The notes below the pieces were generated by a model that was given only the letters and a program-made list of their open reading frames with translations, did not search any database and was not told the DNA's origin. Source: Paenibacillus glycanilyticus (GTDB lineage: Bacteria; Bacillota; Bacilli; Paenibacillales; Paenibacillaceae). Taken from it: a stretch of DNA of 64,000 nt. Of the stretch, positions 16,256 to 25,910 are shown in pieces (position 1 is the first letter of the stretch; each line of letters opens with the position of its first letter). The stretch spans positions 248,001 to 312,000 of the forward strand of contig NZ_BSSQ01000004.1 in assembly GCF_030161375.1 (NCBI RefSeq). The letters are read 5' to 3'. A program made the translations under genes and the position numbers.

Positions 16256-17988
16256 GTTCAAAACGTTGGCTTGTCCTAACGGCAGCGATTCTGCTGGTTG
16301 CGGCAGCCGGAATAGGAGCGTGGGCAATGAACGGTAACACAAATAACGAAAACGAGACAGCCGCCGAATATAACGGACATGGCGGTACGTTCAAGAATAC
16401 GCTTGCCGAAATCGATACGCCCGATCCCGCGGTTGTGTACAAAGACGGCTACTATTATATGACGTTTACGCATAACGGCGCGGATATCATGGTCATGAAA
16501 TCGCGCACCATCGATTTCAAACAGGCGGAGCGCAAAGTCGTCTGGTACCCGGATATAGGCACCAACTATTCCGCGGAGCTGTGGGCTCCGGAAATTCAGT
16601 TCATTCAAGGGAAATGGTACATCTATTTCGCTGCGGATGACGGCTTGAACGAAAATCACCGGATGTTCGTATTGGAAGCGGACACCGATGATCCGATGGG
16701 AAGCTACACGTTCAAAGGCCAGGTAACGGACGATAGCAACAAATGGGCGATTGACGGTCTAGCCATGGAGCTCGGCGACAAGCTTTATTTTGTCTGGTCG
16801 GGATGGGAAGGCGATATTAACGTCCAGCAAAATACGTACATCGCGCCTATGAGCGATCCGCTCACGATCAGCGGTCCAAGGGTGCTGCTGTCCGAGCCTG
16901 ATCTGGATTGGGAGAAAGCCGGCGGCCCTCCTTATATTAATGAAGGGCATTCCATCTTGCATCATGACGGGGACGTATCGATCGTCTACTCGGGCGCGGG
17001 AAGCTGGACGCCGTATTATGCGCTTGGCATGTTGACGCTGAAGCAAGGGGCGGACCCGCTTGTCGCGGAGAATTGGACGAAATCGCAAGAACCGATTCTG
17101 AAGATGGACGAAGAAGCCGGAGTATACGGTCCGGGGCATAATTCCTTCATTACTTCGCCCGATGGTACCGAGCAATGGATCGTGTATCACGCGACAACCG
17201 CGCCAACGGATGGATGGGGCAACCGCAAAGCTAGAGCGCAAAAGCTCGCGTGGGATGAAACGGGCAAGCTGCAGCTTGGCAAGCCATTAAGCTTGACTAC
17301 CGCGATTGAGGTCCCATCCGGAATGGGAATCTTCAAGGCGGCGGTACCTTCGGCCGAAGTCGCGTTTGACCATATTTCGTCGAATGTGCATACGACGGCG
17401 CCGCTTATGATCCACTATGAGATCGCAGCGGCTGAGACACTTACGGCAGCGATTAGTGTGAACGGCGAGCAGGCAACAACCGTCGAGCTGCCGGCGCTTG
17501 ATGGTACCGGCTATGCTTATGCGGACATTCCGCTTGATGCGGGCATGAATGAAATCACTCTCTCCATTCAAGGCGGAGAAGGACTTATTAAGGCGATTGA
17601 ACTTCCGCGCTACGAAGCGGAATATGCTTCGGAAGGAGAGCTTGGCCAAGCGGAGGATAATGCTTTTGCTTCGGGCACGGGAATCGTAATTGCGGGGGCA
17701 GGTGAAGGCGAAGCGGTTCGGTTTACGAATATTCAAGTGCCGGTTAGCGGCAAATATGATATCCGGATTGCCGCGGCCAATCCGTCCGAGAGCGATGAAG
17801 CCGAGCTTCAGGTTCGCGTGGAGGACGGAAAAGGGAAAAAGATAATTTTCCCAGCCGGAAAGCGCAACAATTACCAGACCCAAACGATCACATTGCAATT
17901 GAAGGCTGGCAAGAACGCCATTATACTGGAGAATGCGACTGCAGAGCTTCGCATTGACTATCTGGACCTAATTAGAAGCAATTCATAA
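16252..17988 (+). CDS. Exported or membrane-anchored GH43 family glycosidase with C-terminal CBM6/35-like module
   Basis: 578 residues. One N-terminal hydrophobic segment (residues 5-27) acts as signal or anchor. Residues 50-360 are the five-bladed GH43 propeller with Asp58 (base, in DTPDPAVV), Asp168 (pKa modulator, in WAIDGLAM) and Glu231 (acid, in YINEGHSIL). GH43 enzymes act mainly on alpha-L-arabinofuranosides and beta-xylosides. Residues 380-460 are a beta-rich linker. Residues 460-578 form a carbohydrate-binding module (YEAEYASEGELG, RIDYLDLI). It probably trims side chains at the cell surface to feed the transporter whose permease gene it overlaps. Confidence 0.85.
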   Translation: MSSKRWLVLTAAILLVAAAGIGAWAMNGNTNNENETAAEYNGHGGTFKNTLAEIDTPDPAVVYKDGYYYMTFTHNGADIMVMKSRTIDFKQAERKVVWYPDIGTNYSAELWAPEIQFIQGKWYIYFAADDGLNENHRMFVLEADTDDPMGSYTFKGQVTDDSNKWAIDGLAMELGDKLYFVWSGWEGDINVQQNTYIAPMSDPLTISGPRVLLSEPDLDWEKAGGPPYINEGHSILHHDGDVSIVYSGAGSWTPYYALGMLTLKQGADPLVAENWTKSQEPILKMDEEAGVYGPGHNSFITSPDGTEQWIVYHATTAPTDGWGNRKARAQKLAWDETGKLQLGKPLSLTTAIEVPSGMGIFKAAVPSAEVAFDHISSNVHTTAPLMIHYEIAAAETLTAAISVNGEQATTVELPALDGTGYAYADIPLDAGMNEITLSIQGGEGLIKAIELPRYEAEYASEGELGQAEDNAFASGTGIVIAGAGEGEAVRFTNIQVPVSGKYDIRIAAANPSESDEAELQVRVEDGKGKKIIFPAGKRNNYQTQTITLQLKAGKNAIILENATAELRIDYLDLIRSNS

Positions 17989-18029
17989 GTTCGTGATCAT
18001 GTAATAAGATTTTTCAGGAGGCGCTAGTC

Positions 18030-19337
18030 ATGAAAGGTTTGTCCTATCGATCATTCATCAAGGTTGGCTTCACACTCGGAATAGCGGCAAGCCTGATCTT
18101 GACTGGTTGCAGCCATAACAATAATAACGAGGCGGCATCCGCCGAACGCAAGGCGTCCGCCATCCAGCTCAACTATTGGACCCCCTTCAGCGGGGGAGAC
18201 AATTTGTTCATGACCGAGATGGTGGATGAATTCAACCAAGAGCATGAAGATATTCAAGTCGTCCAGATGAATTCCCGGCTGGACGATTATTATTCCCGGC
18301 TGCGAACAGCCATATTGTCCGGCAATGCGCCGGATGTTGCAATTATCCACGCAAGTTCTCTGCCTCAATTCGTGCAGAACGGTTACATTGAAGATTTATC
18401 CAGGCCGGCGCAAGAGATTGGCCTGGATTGGAACGTATATAACAAAGCGATCATGAAGGCGGCTTTATTCCAAGACAAGCCTTATGCCGTTCCTCTTGAT
18501 ACACATGTGCTTGTCATGTATTACAACAAAACGTTTCTTGAGCAGGCTGGAGTTCTGGATGCGGCGGGCAAACCTGTCATCAGCAAGGGCGAGGCCGGGT
18601 TTACGAAATTTCTGCAGACGATTAAACAAGCGGTTCCAAGCGATGTCGCTCCTTTGGCGCAGCCAAGCACCCGGATTGATTCGGTCTGGTTATGGTGGAG
18701 TTTGTACAATCAGATTCAAGGCGGGGGACAATTCTACAATCAGAAAGGCTCCCAGGCGGTATTTAATAATCCGGCAGCTCTGAAGGCGCTCCGTTACGTA
18801 GACGGCTTGTACAAGAGCAAGCTTATCCCGCCTAATATTCCCGATGCGTTTAAGCTCTTTAATGAAGGAAAAGCCGCGGTCTTGATTACGGGCGTGTGGG
18901 CGACCGGGGCGCTGGAGAAAAACGACCAGCTTAATTTCGGCGTGGTTCCGCTGCCAACGATCTACGATAAACCCGCGGCATGGGCAGATTCCCATACGTT
19001 AGCCATTCCGACGCAGCACGAGATGTCCGCGGAGAAACGCGAAGCGGCGATGGTGTTCATGAAGTGGCTAGCCGAGCATGGGGCCAAATGGGCGGAAGCC
19101 GGTCATGTGCCAAGCGAATCGGCGATTTTGGATACCGAAGCGTTCAAGGCGCTTAATTATCGCAGCGATTATGCGGCGGCCGCAAACGCAGTTGCGTTAT
19201 GGCCTAAGAATACGAAGCAGCATAGCTTCATCGAGGATATTATCAAGCAGTTCGAGCGCATGAATTATGGCCAGGAATCACCGGAGCAGGCGCTTCAGAA
19301 GGCTCAGAATCAAATCAATCTAGAGTTGTCGAAGTAG
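18030..19337 (+). CDS. Second ABC sugar-binding lipoprotein of the same locus
   Basis: 435 residues, RBS AGGAGG. Signal peptide with lipobox LILTGC (Cys near residue 27). The mature fold is a family-1 binding protein (LNYWTPFSGGDNLFMTEMVD, VPLDTHVLVMYYNKTFLEQAG), clearly related to the protein at 13119: it shares WTPFSG, the D-HVLVMYYNK segment and the overall length. No second permease pair follows. It may be an alternative receptor for the same permeases or, as it directly precedes the kinase gene, a ligand presenter for the sensor. Confidence 0.88.
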   Translation: MKGLSYRSFIKVGFTLGIAASLILTGCSHNNNNEAASAERKASAIQLNYWTPFSGGDNLFMTEMVDEFNQEHEDIQVVQMNSRLDDYYSRLRTAILSGNAPDVAIIHASSLPQFVQNGYIEDLSRPAQEIGLDWNVYNKAIMKAALFQDKPYAVPLDTHVLVMYYNKTFLEQAGVLDAAGKPVISKGEAGFTKFLQTIKQAVPSDVAPLAQPSTRIDSVWLWWSLYNQIQGGGQFYNQKGSQAVFNNPAALKALRYVDGLYKSKLIPPNIPDAFKLFNEGKAAVLITGVWATGALEKNDQLNFGVVPLPTIYDKPAAWADSHTLAIPTQHEMSAEKREAAMVFMKWLAEHGAKWAEAGHVPSESAILDTEAFKALNYRSDYAAAANAVALWPKNTKQHSFIEDIIKQFERMNYGQESPEQALQKAQNQINLELSK

Positions 19338-19350
19338 CGGGAGGAGCCAT

Positions 19351-21141
19351 ATGATCAAACTTCTCGGACGTCTGCAGCAATGGTTCAAAAATTTGGCGCT
19401 GGCCCGCAAGTTGATTCTGGTCAACGTGCTTCTGATCGTTGTGCCGCTTAGCGTGATTGGAGCTTATTCCTTCTCCTTATTTGCTTCCAAGATGGAGGAG
19501 CAGGTTGGTAAATATCAGCTGCAAATGCTGAAGCAAGTGACGCTGAACATCGATACGTATATGAACGAACTGAACCGGTTGTCGCTTATGCCGTACCAGT
19601 ATCAGGAGATATTGGATTTTCTCTCGACAACCAGAAAGTCAGGGGAGCCGTTATCTTTACAGGAGATCGATGACCTGAACAACTTTGTTTCGAAAGTGTT
19701 CTTGAACGGCCGCGTGGATATTATGGGCATTTCTTTATTCGGCGAGCATGGCGCTTCTTATGTCGTGCTGCCGGAAAGCCAATATATGACCACTTATCAG
19801 CTTGGCGGCAATACGGAATGGCTGGAGAAAGCGAAGGGCCGCTTCGGGCAGCCGACTTTTATTACGACGCATGATGTCAGTTCGACCAGCGGCACGGTCT
19901 ATCAGGTATTTTCGATCGCCCGCGAACTGCGAAGTTTTGACAGCGGGGATACGATTGGCTACATCGTGATCGATATTGACCCGGCTGCCGTACGCAAGCT
20001 GATGTCGCAGGTTAGTCTTGGCAGCAAGGAATCGCTTTATATGACCGACAGCGCGGGCGATCTCGTGCTCCGTAAGGAAAAAACGGCCATTTATCCTCCT
20101 ATTGAAGGTTTGTCGGAGGAGGGCGTCTCCCATCATAAGGTGGACGGCAGAAGCTTGCTGGTCGCCCATGTCAGTTCGGAAGTAACCGGCTGGACGACGA
20201 TTGGCGTTGTCCCTATATCGGAGCTGATGAAGGACAGTCTGGTTGTCCGCAATTCGATTATATTAATCGGCGGCATTTGTATTGGCCTGGCCGTATTATT
20301 GTCCGTGTTTATCGCTTTCCGCATAACAAGTCCGCTTCGGATGCTTCGTTCCTTAATGAGAAAGGTCGAGCGAGGCGATCTGAAAGTATCTTTCCCCGTT
20401 ACCCAATGGGATGAGGTAGGTCAGCTAGGCAATGCCTTTAACATGATGGTGTCGCATCTGAGCGAGCTGGGTTACCGGTTATACGAGACGGAAATCCGGG
20501 AAAAGGATGCCGAAATCGCGGCGTTGCAAAGCAAGATCAACCCGCATTTTTTATACAATACGCTTGGTTCCATCTCCATGTATGCCGAAGTGGAAGGCAA
20601 TAGGGAAGTCGTGAAGATGACGAACAATTTGAGCAGGCTGCTCCGTTATTCCCTTAGCGGACGCAAGGACATTGTGACGCTGCGCGATGAGCTGGATCAT
20701 GTGCAGGGCTATATGACGATTCAGAAAATGCGTTACGAGGACCGGATCGACTTCCGCCTCGAGGTTGATGAATCGCTGTATGGTTGTCCGGTGATCCCGC
20801 TCATGATTCAGCCGATTGTGGAGAATGCGATCAATCACGGGCTCGACAAAGGAATCGGGGAAGGTCGCATTCAGCTGTCTTGTTATCAGGAACAGGGGAT
20901 GCTGATGATCGTGATCGAGGATGACGGCATCGGCATGACGAGCGAGCAGCTTAACGCGATGCGCGAGCGGCTTAATAAAATTCACGATCTAGGGGGCACG
21001 TCCGGCAACGGCCTGATGAACGTGCACCGCAGAATCCGTCTGCATTATGGAGAGCAATACGGGTTGCAGCTGGAAAGCATGCCATTCCAGGGACTTAAGG
21101 TCATATTGACCATGCCAATCGCTTATTCTATGACTGGATAG
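19351..21141 (+). CDS. Sensor histidine kinase, YesM type
   Basis: 596 residues, RBS GGGAGGAG. The order is: TM1 (residues 20-45), extracellular Cache-like sensor (50-290), TM2 (295-320), HAMP (320-375), His_kinase domain with phospho-acceptor His399 in INPHFLYNTL, and HATPase_c with the N box (VENAINHGLDKG) and G box (DDGIGM). YesM kinases sense extracellular sugars, often through a binding protein, and phosphorylate the paired AraC-type regulator, here the gene 13 bp downstream. Confidence 0.92.
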   Translation: MIKLLGRLQQWFKNLALARKLILVNVLLIVVPLSVIGAYSFSLFASKMEEQVGKYQLQMLKQVTLNIDTYMNELNRLSLMPYQYQEILDFLSTTRKSGEPLSLQEIDDLNNFVSKVFLNGRVDIMGISLFGEHGASYVVLPESQYMTTYQLGGNTEWLEKAKGRFGQPTFITTHDVSSTSGTVYQVFSIARELRSFDSGDTIGYIVIDIDPAAVRKLMSQVSLGSKESLYMTDSAGDLVLRKEKTAIYPPIEGLSEEGVSHHKVDGRSLLVAHVSSEVTGWTTIGVVPISELMKDSLVVRNSIILIGGICIGLAVLLSVFIAFRITSPLRMLRSLMRKVERGDLKVSFPVTQWDEVGQLGNAFNMMVSHLSELGYRLYETEIREKDAEIAALQSKINPHFLYNTLGSISMYAEVEGNREVVKMTNNLSRLLRYSLSGRKDIVTLRDELDHVQGYMTIQKMRYEDRIDFRLEVDESLYGCPVIPLMIQPIVENAINHGLDKGIGEGRIQLSCYQEQGMLMIVIEDDGIGMTSEQLNAMRERLNKIHDLGGTSGNGLMNVHRRIRLHYGEQYGLQLESMPFQGLKVILTMPIAYSMTG

Positions 21142-21154
21142 GAGGAGACAGAGT

Positions 21155-22783
21155 ATGCCGAGCATTCTAATCGTTGATGATGAGGCGATATTCCGCAGGG
21201 GACTGCGTAAAATCATCGAGTCCTCTTCCGGCAGCTGGCAGGTGGCTGGTGAAGCCAAAGACGGATACGAAGCTTTGGAAATGGTGGAGAATCTGAAGCC
21301 CGACGTGCTTCTGACGGATATCCGGATGCCCAAGATGGACGGGCTGCAGTTGATCCAAATCGCGAAGGAGCGTTATCCGAAGCTGCTTGTCATCGTGCTT
21401 AGCGGTTTTGATGAATTTACTTATTTGCAGCAATCGCTGCGGCATGGCGTACGGGATTATCTGATGAAGCCCGTGGAGCGGGAAGAGTTGTTCAAGACGC
21501 TTGGGAAGCTGGAGGCGGAGCTCGCGGTGAAGCCGCAGCCAACTACGGAGTTATACACGGATGAACCGGCGGATGCCCGGATGATCCGCCAGCACGTGAG
21601 CGAGCATCTTGTGGCAGGACTCCTTAAAGGATATGTCAACGAGAGCGATCTGGCGTTGCTTTCGCGGATTGGCGTTACTTTCCAGGAGCCAAGTTTTGCT
21701 TGCATGATCATTAAACTGGACAAGGATACGCTGGACCAGGAACGTTACGATAAAGCGGATCCAAGCTTGTTCCAGCTCTATATCCAACAGATTGTGCAGG
21801 AACTGCTGGATCAACGGGCGAAAGGGTTTTCGTTTATTTTGTCCGAGACGGAAGTTGTGGCGCTCGTGAATCTGGCCGACCGGCCGCAGGCGGGAGATCC
21901 GTTATTCGAACTGTCGGAGACGATCCGCAGGCGGATGATCTCTTTGTCGAGATTAACGGTAACGATTGGACTTGGGCGGACGGTTGGCTGTATCAAGCAG
22001 ATCCCGCAATCGTTCCAAGAAGCGAAGATCGCCCAGCTGCACCGGTTAATCGTAGGCGGCGACCGGGTTATCAGTTATGAAAGAATTAAAGAGAGTAATG
22101 CTGAGCTCCCATGGAGCTCTTTGCTTGAACTGCCGCTTGAACTGCTTGAGTCGTCGATTCGGGAAGGGAAGCCGGAGCAGACCAAGCAATATGCCGCGGC
22201 CTTTATCACGGGATTATGTTCGCAAGCAAAAAGTCCCGAAGTGATCCATCAGCAAATCTGCAAGCTGTTGATTCATGGCTACGAGGAAGCGGAAAAGCTG
22301 AGGATTACGCAAAACTGGCTAGGAGAGCGGACGATTCAAGCGGTACTGCTCGAAATTTGCTCCTTGAACTCCCGGACGGAGCTAATCGATTGCTGCTGCG
22401 GCTATTTGGGCAAACTTGCCGAATGTACGGCGGATGGCCAGCGGAAGGCAGAGCAGGATCCGATCGATAAGGTCATCCGATATGTGAACCAACATTATCA
22501 GGAGCCGCTATCGCTGACGCAGGTAGCAGAGCAGGTGTACTTGAACCCGGCGTATTTATCAACGTTGTTCAAGCAGCGGACGGGTACTTCGCTTGTGGAA
22601 TATTGGACGGATTTGCGGATTAATGATGCGAAGAAACGTCTGGCTTCCTCGAACGAGAAGGTGACGATCATTGCCGAAAGCACCGGATTTGGAAATATTC
22701 GTCATTTCAACCGGGTATTCAAAAGCGTTACCGGTCTCGCGCCAAACGATTATCGGGAACAAGCCCGGTCGGTGAGATTATAG
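21155..22783 (+). CDS. AraC-type response regulator, YesN type
   Basis: 542 residues, RBS TAGGAGGAG. Receiver domain residues 1-120 with phospho-acceptor Asp55 (LLTDIRMPKMDG) and the conserved Lys in YLMKPVER. A middle domain of about 300 residues of unknown ligand role follows. The C-terminus carries two AraC helix-turn-helices (SLTQVAEQVYLNPAYLSTLF and the FGNIRHFNRVFK motif). It is the partner of the kinase at 19351 and the likely activator of the operon beginning at 13119. Confidence 0.92.
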   Translation: MPSILIVDDEAIFRRGLRKIIESSSGSWQVAGEAKDGYEALEMVENLKPDVLLTDIRMPKMDGLQLIQIAKERYPKLLVIVLSGFDEFTYLQQSLRHGVRDYLMKPVEREELFKTLGKLEAELAVKPQPTTELYTDEPADARMIRQHVSEHLVAGLLKGYVNESDLALLSRIGVTFQEPSFACMIIKLDKDTLDQERYDKADPSLFQLYIQQIVQELLDQRAKGFSFILSETEVVALVNLADRPQAGDPLFELSETIRRRMISLSRLTVTIGLGRTVGCIKQIPQSFQEAKIAQLHRLIVGGDRVISYERIKESNAELPWSSLLELPLELLESSIREGKPEQTKQYAAAFITGLCSQAKSPEVIHQQICKLLIHGYEEAEKLRITQNWLGERTIQAVLLEICSLNSRTELIDCCCGYLGKLAECTADGQRKAEQDPIDKVIRYVNQHYQEPLSLTQVAEQVYLNPAYLSTLFKQRTGTSLVEYWTDLRINDAKKRLASSNEKVTIIAESTGFGNIRHFNRVFKSVTGLAPNDYREQARSVRL

Positions 22784-22797
22784 AGTGGATATGCAGT

Positions 22798-22832
22798 CAG
22801 GCTGTTGAGAGCTCTCAACAGCCTGTTTTTTA
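22798..22832 (+). terminator. Terminator after response regulator gene
   Basis: A perfect 28-bp palindrome (half-site CAGGCTGTTGAGAG) at 22798-22825, followed by a T run. It ends the sugar-uptake operon. Confidence 0.88.
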
Positions 22833-22834
22833 TT

Positions 22835-23308
22835 TCAAACCGTGAGATCATTCTCCGATTGCAATTGAATGGCATTATGCAGTAATCGGGCCAGCAAAGC
22901 CGCGAACACGGCAATAATAAAGGAAGCAAACACGACGGCGAGGCCGAGCACGATAAGGCCGGGCGCATCTTCCTGCATAGCTTCAACGTACAATACCGGC
23001 TCCATAACGAGGAATATTAGGCTGATGCTGTAGCCGCAGATTTTAATTTTCTTAAGAGCCTGAACGGACAGTTCGGAGAAGGCAATGCTTTTATCGATAT
23101 ACCCAAGCAGCCTATAAGCCTGGAACAAGGCAATGAAATAGGGAATGACGGCAACAAAAAATCCGATGTCGGTTGGATGCATTTTGCCGGGAAATTGATC
23201 TGGGTTGTTTTGTAATAATCCGATCACCCCAATTACGCATGCCGCTAGTGCCGGCAAGCCCATTAGAAAGACCGTCAGTTGTAAGAAAAGAACAGAAGCA
23301 TGTTTCAT
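22835..23308 (-). CDS. DUF2975 family membrane protein
   Basis: 157 residues, four predicted membrane helices (about residues 7-29, 47-67, 92-110 and 120-143), RBS GAGGGG upstream of the ATG at 23308. The pattern (four helices, a conserved hydrophilic loop with SELSVQALKKIKICGY) fits DUF2975. In many Firmicutes a DUF2975 gene is followed by a short YozG-like XRE repressor. Here the gene ends against the terminator at 22798 with no room for one. Function is unknown. Confidence 0.75.
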   Translation of the reverse strand: MKHASVLFLQLTVFLMGLPALAACVIGVIGLLQNNPDQFPGKMHPTDIGFFVAVIPYFIALFQAYRLLGYIDKSIAFSELSVQALKKIKICGYSISLIFLVMEPVLYVEAMQEDAPGLIVLGLAVVFASFIIAVFAALLARLLHNAIQLQSENDLTV

Positions 23309-23340
23309 CCTTTTACCCCTCTTTGGCAGATGTCAATGCT

Positions 23341-23396
23341 ATTATATGATGTTGTTTATCGTTTTACAATATATTTCGATTGAATTGAAATATATT
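23341..23396 (-). promoter_or_regulatory. Promoter and overlapping inverted-repeat operator of DUF2975 gene
   Basis: On the minus strand, TTGTAA (plus 23364-23369) and TATAAT (plus 23341-23346) have a 17-bp spacer. A perfect inverted repeat, AATATATTTC (23368-23377) and GAAATATATT (23387-23396), overlaps the upstream edge of the -35 box, as expected for a repressor or activator site. Confidence 0.7.
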
Positions 23397-23432
23397 ATTT
23401 TTGTTTTGGAGAGGGGCATCTATGGTCTATAT

Positions 23433-24260
23433 CTAATGTAGCAGCTGCTCGATCTTGGAAGTTGTTTGTTCATCGGCCGGCATATTAATGGTGACGGTGT
23501 ATTGCGGAGAGTCAGACACAATAAATGAAAGCTGATTGAACTCTAATCTGCCCGCTGACGGGTGATAATTGATCTTTTTTCCTTCGGGACCGTTCAGCAC
23601 GTCATGCTGAGGCCACCATTCCCGAAATTCCACGCTTGTCTGCTGCAGCTCGCTGATCAACTCCATCCACCAAGAGTCGCCGGGAAACTTAGCGTAACCC
23701 GCACGGAATTGGGCTAGCCGGTGTCTGGCATGTTTCTCCCAGTTCTCGCGCAGCAGCTCTCTGACTTCAGGCATTTGGAAGGATCTCCATACCGTGTTGC
23801 GTTCACGTTCCGACATCCGTTCGAATGGGCCGTAAATGAGGTTTGCCGCTTTATTCCATGCTCTTATAATCAGTCGTTGATCCGTTATAAAAGCGGGGCT
23901 TGAACCTTGAAGATCAAGGAAGTTTTGCAAAGTCCCGCTGACATCATTCAGGACGTGCGACTGTTCGGCGGGTATTTGCTGGAGGGCAAGCAGATACAAA
24001 TGTTTCCGTTCGTCCGGATCTAGCTGAAGCGCGCGGCTGATGCTGTCGAGTACTTGCGCGGAAACCTGAATGGGACGGGCTTGCTCCAGCCATGTATACC
24101 AATCTACGCTTACTCCTGCCAGCGATGCTACTTCCCCGCGTCTTAAGCCAGGCGTTCGCCGGCGGCCGCTTGCTATTAGTCCAGCCTGCTCCGGTGACAG
24201 CCTGGCTCGCCTCGACGTCAGGAATTCCGCAAGCTCCCTTAATCTCACCGAATCATCCAT
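23433..24260 (-). CDS. XRE-family regulator with MmyB-like ligand-binding domain
   Basis: 275 residues. The N-terminal HTH (residues 7-85) has the signature SRRARLSPEQAGL, then RRTPGLRRGEVASLAGVSVD, then WYTWLEQ of the MmyB-like group. Residues 105-270 form the PAS-like MmyB C-terminal domain that binds hydrophobic ligands (AWNKAANLIYGPF, FRAGYAKFPGD, LEFNQLSFIVSD). Such regulators are usually divergent from an oxidoreductase or efflux gene they control; here the divergent neighbour is an MFS exporter. Repressor function is inferred. Confidence 0.85.
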   Translation of the reverse strand: MDDSVRLRELAEFLTSRRARLSPEQAGLIASGRRRTPGLRRGEVASLAGVSVDWYTWLEQARPIQVSAQVLDSISRALQLDPDERKHLYLLALQQIPAEQSHVLNDVSGTLQNFLDLQGSSPAFITDQRLIIRAWNKAANLIYGPFERMSERERNTVWRSFQMPEVRELLRENWEKHARHRLAQFRAGYAKFPGDSWWMELISELQQTSVEFREWWPQHDVLNGPEGKKINYHPSAGRLEFNQLSFIVSDSPQYTVTINMPADEQTTSKIEQLLH

Positions 24261-24304
24261 GAGTCAGTACCTACTTTCTTTTTCCCAATATCGGATGTCT
24301 ATCG

Positions 24305-24321
24305 TAGGAGAAATACTCCTA
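24305..24321. promoter_or_regulatory. Inverted-repeat operator candidate between MmyB-type regulator and MFS gene
   Basis: TAGGAG (24305-24310) and CTCCTA (24316-24321) flank AAATA in the divergent spacer, 44 bp from the regulator start. It is a plausible binding site for the MmyB-type protein. Confidence 0.5.
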
Positions 24322-24407
24322 GGATAAGCTCTCCTCTTAATCTCGTTTCTAATCCATTATACACTCTACCAAGAATCCGAAATGACAATTAAAGGTGGAG
24401 AATGCAA

Positions 24408-25781
24408 ATGGAAAAAGCTTTGCCAATCACATCCGGCCGAAAGAGTATGCTTCTGCTTGGACTTTCGCTTGGTTATTTCATGGTGCTGCTGGATATGACG
24501 GTTGTTAGCGTTGCGCTGCCCGCCATTCATGCTGATCTTGGCGGCGGTCTCCTTGATCTTCAATGGGTAGTAAATGCTTATACGATTGTATTTGCCGGAT
24601 TGCTGTTGTCGATGGGGGTGTTTGCGGACAGATTAGGCGCGAAACGCGTATATATCGGCGGTCTGATCCTATTCCTTGTCGCGTCTGCCATATCGGCAAC
24701 CGCGGCGTCGATAGGCGCGTTAATCGTCTTGCGCGCGCTACTAGGAATTGGGGGAGCCGCACTGTTGCCAGCTTCGCTTGCGCTTATGGCCCATTCCTAT
24801 CCTGAGCCGGCTGAGCGGGCTAAGGCACTTGGCATTTGGACGGCGGTCACCGGCGCGGCGATGGCATCCGGTCCTGTAATTGGCGGACTATTGACGGATT
24901 CCCTTGGATGGCGGAGCATTTTTCTTCTGAATGTTCCAATTGCCGCGATTAGTCTACTTCTGACTTGGATTTACGCATGGGAAACAGAGCGCACCGTGCA
25001 GAAAGGTTTCGACTTAGCCGGTCAGCTTGCCGCAATGATTGCCATTGCTGCTGTATCCTATGGTCTGATGGAGGGCGAAAGGTTTGGCTGGGATTCATCA
25101 AGGATTATTGGAGCATTTGCTTTGGCTTTCTTGGGGATGCTGCTGTTTGTTATCATTGAAGCAAAAGGGACCTCGCCGTTGTTCCCATTGCGTTTGTTTG
25201 GCAATACGACCGTATCTGCGGGGTTGGTTGCGGGCTTAGTCATTAATCTCGGCTTGTCTGGCGTATTGTTTGTTTTGCCTTTGTTTTTTCAGCAGATGCA
25301 AGGATTGTCGGCCCATTCTTCCGGTCTATCTCTACTGCCGATGATGCTGCCTCTAGCTTTTAATCCCATTGTTACCGGTAAAATCGTAAGCAGAATCGGA
25401 GCCCGCTTGCCAATGGCAGCCGGTTTTAGCCTAGGGGCAGGAGGAACTGTGATTCTATCGCGGATCGATCTGACTACCTCTTATGTCTGGACGTGTATAG
25501 GCATGCTACTAATCGGCTTCGGGATATCTTTAACCATTCCTTCGCTGATGTCGGCGGTGATGTCCTCGATCGCAAAAAATGAGACGGGTGCCGTCACCGG
25601 AGCTGTAAATGCAAGCCGCCAGATGGGATCCATTCTCGGAGTTGCTCTTCTGGGGGCGGTGATCAGCGGCAGTGATTCGTTTATCTCCGGCATGCATCTC
25701 TCGCTTGGTATCATTACTGTTATTTTGTTCGGCGGGGCTTTGCTCTCCCTGGCTCTTATTGGCAAAAAAATGAGCGGATGA
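24408..25781 (+). CDS. MFS transporter, DHA2 (14-TM drug:H+ antiporter) type
   Basis: 457 residues from the ATG at 24408, seven bases after GGTGGAG; an ATG two codons upstream is too close to the ribosome site. About fourteen membrane helices. DHA2 signatures: motif D1 LDMTVVSVALPAI near residue 30, motif A GVFADRLGAKRVY, and antiporter motif C GAAMASGPVIGGLLTDSLGWRSIF. It probably exports a toxic or antibiotic-like compound. It is probably controlled by the divergent MmyB-type regulator. Confidence 0.88.
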   Translation: MEKALPITSGRKSMLLLGLSLGYFMVLLDMTVVSVALPAIHADLGGGLLDLQWVVNAYTIVFAGLLLSMGVFADRLGAKRVYIGGLILFLVASAISATAASIGALIVLRALLGIGGAALLPASLALMAHSYPEPAERAKALGIWTAVTGAAMASGPVIGGLLTDSLGWRSIFLLNVPIAAISLLLTWIYAWETERTVQKGFDLAGQLAAMIAIAAVSYGLMEGERFGWDSSRIIGAFALAFLGMLLFVIIEAKGTSPLFPLRLFGNTTVSAGLVAGLVINLGLSGVLFVLPLFFQQMQGLSAHSSGLSLLPMMLPLAFNPIVTGKIVSRIGARLPMAAGFSLGAGGTVILSRIDLTTSYVWTCIGMLLIGFGISLTIPSLMSAVMSSIAKNETGAVTGAVNASRQMGSILGVALLGAVISGSDSFISGMHLSLGIITVILFGGALLSLALIGKKMSG

Positions 25782-25910
25782 TGAGCGCAACTGGCAAGTA
25801 TCTTAATATAACACCTAATATTCCCAATAATACACCTCGTCCTGTAAACCCTTACATTCTAAGATGGGAGATGCAACTAACTCTTGAACAGGAATTAAGG
25901 GGGAGTAGGA

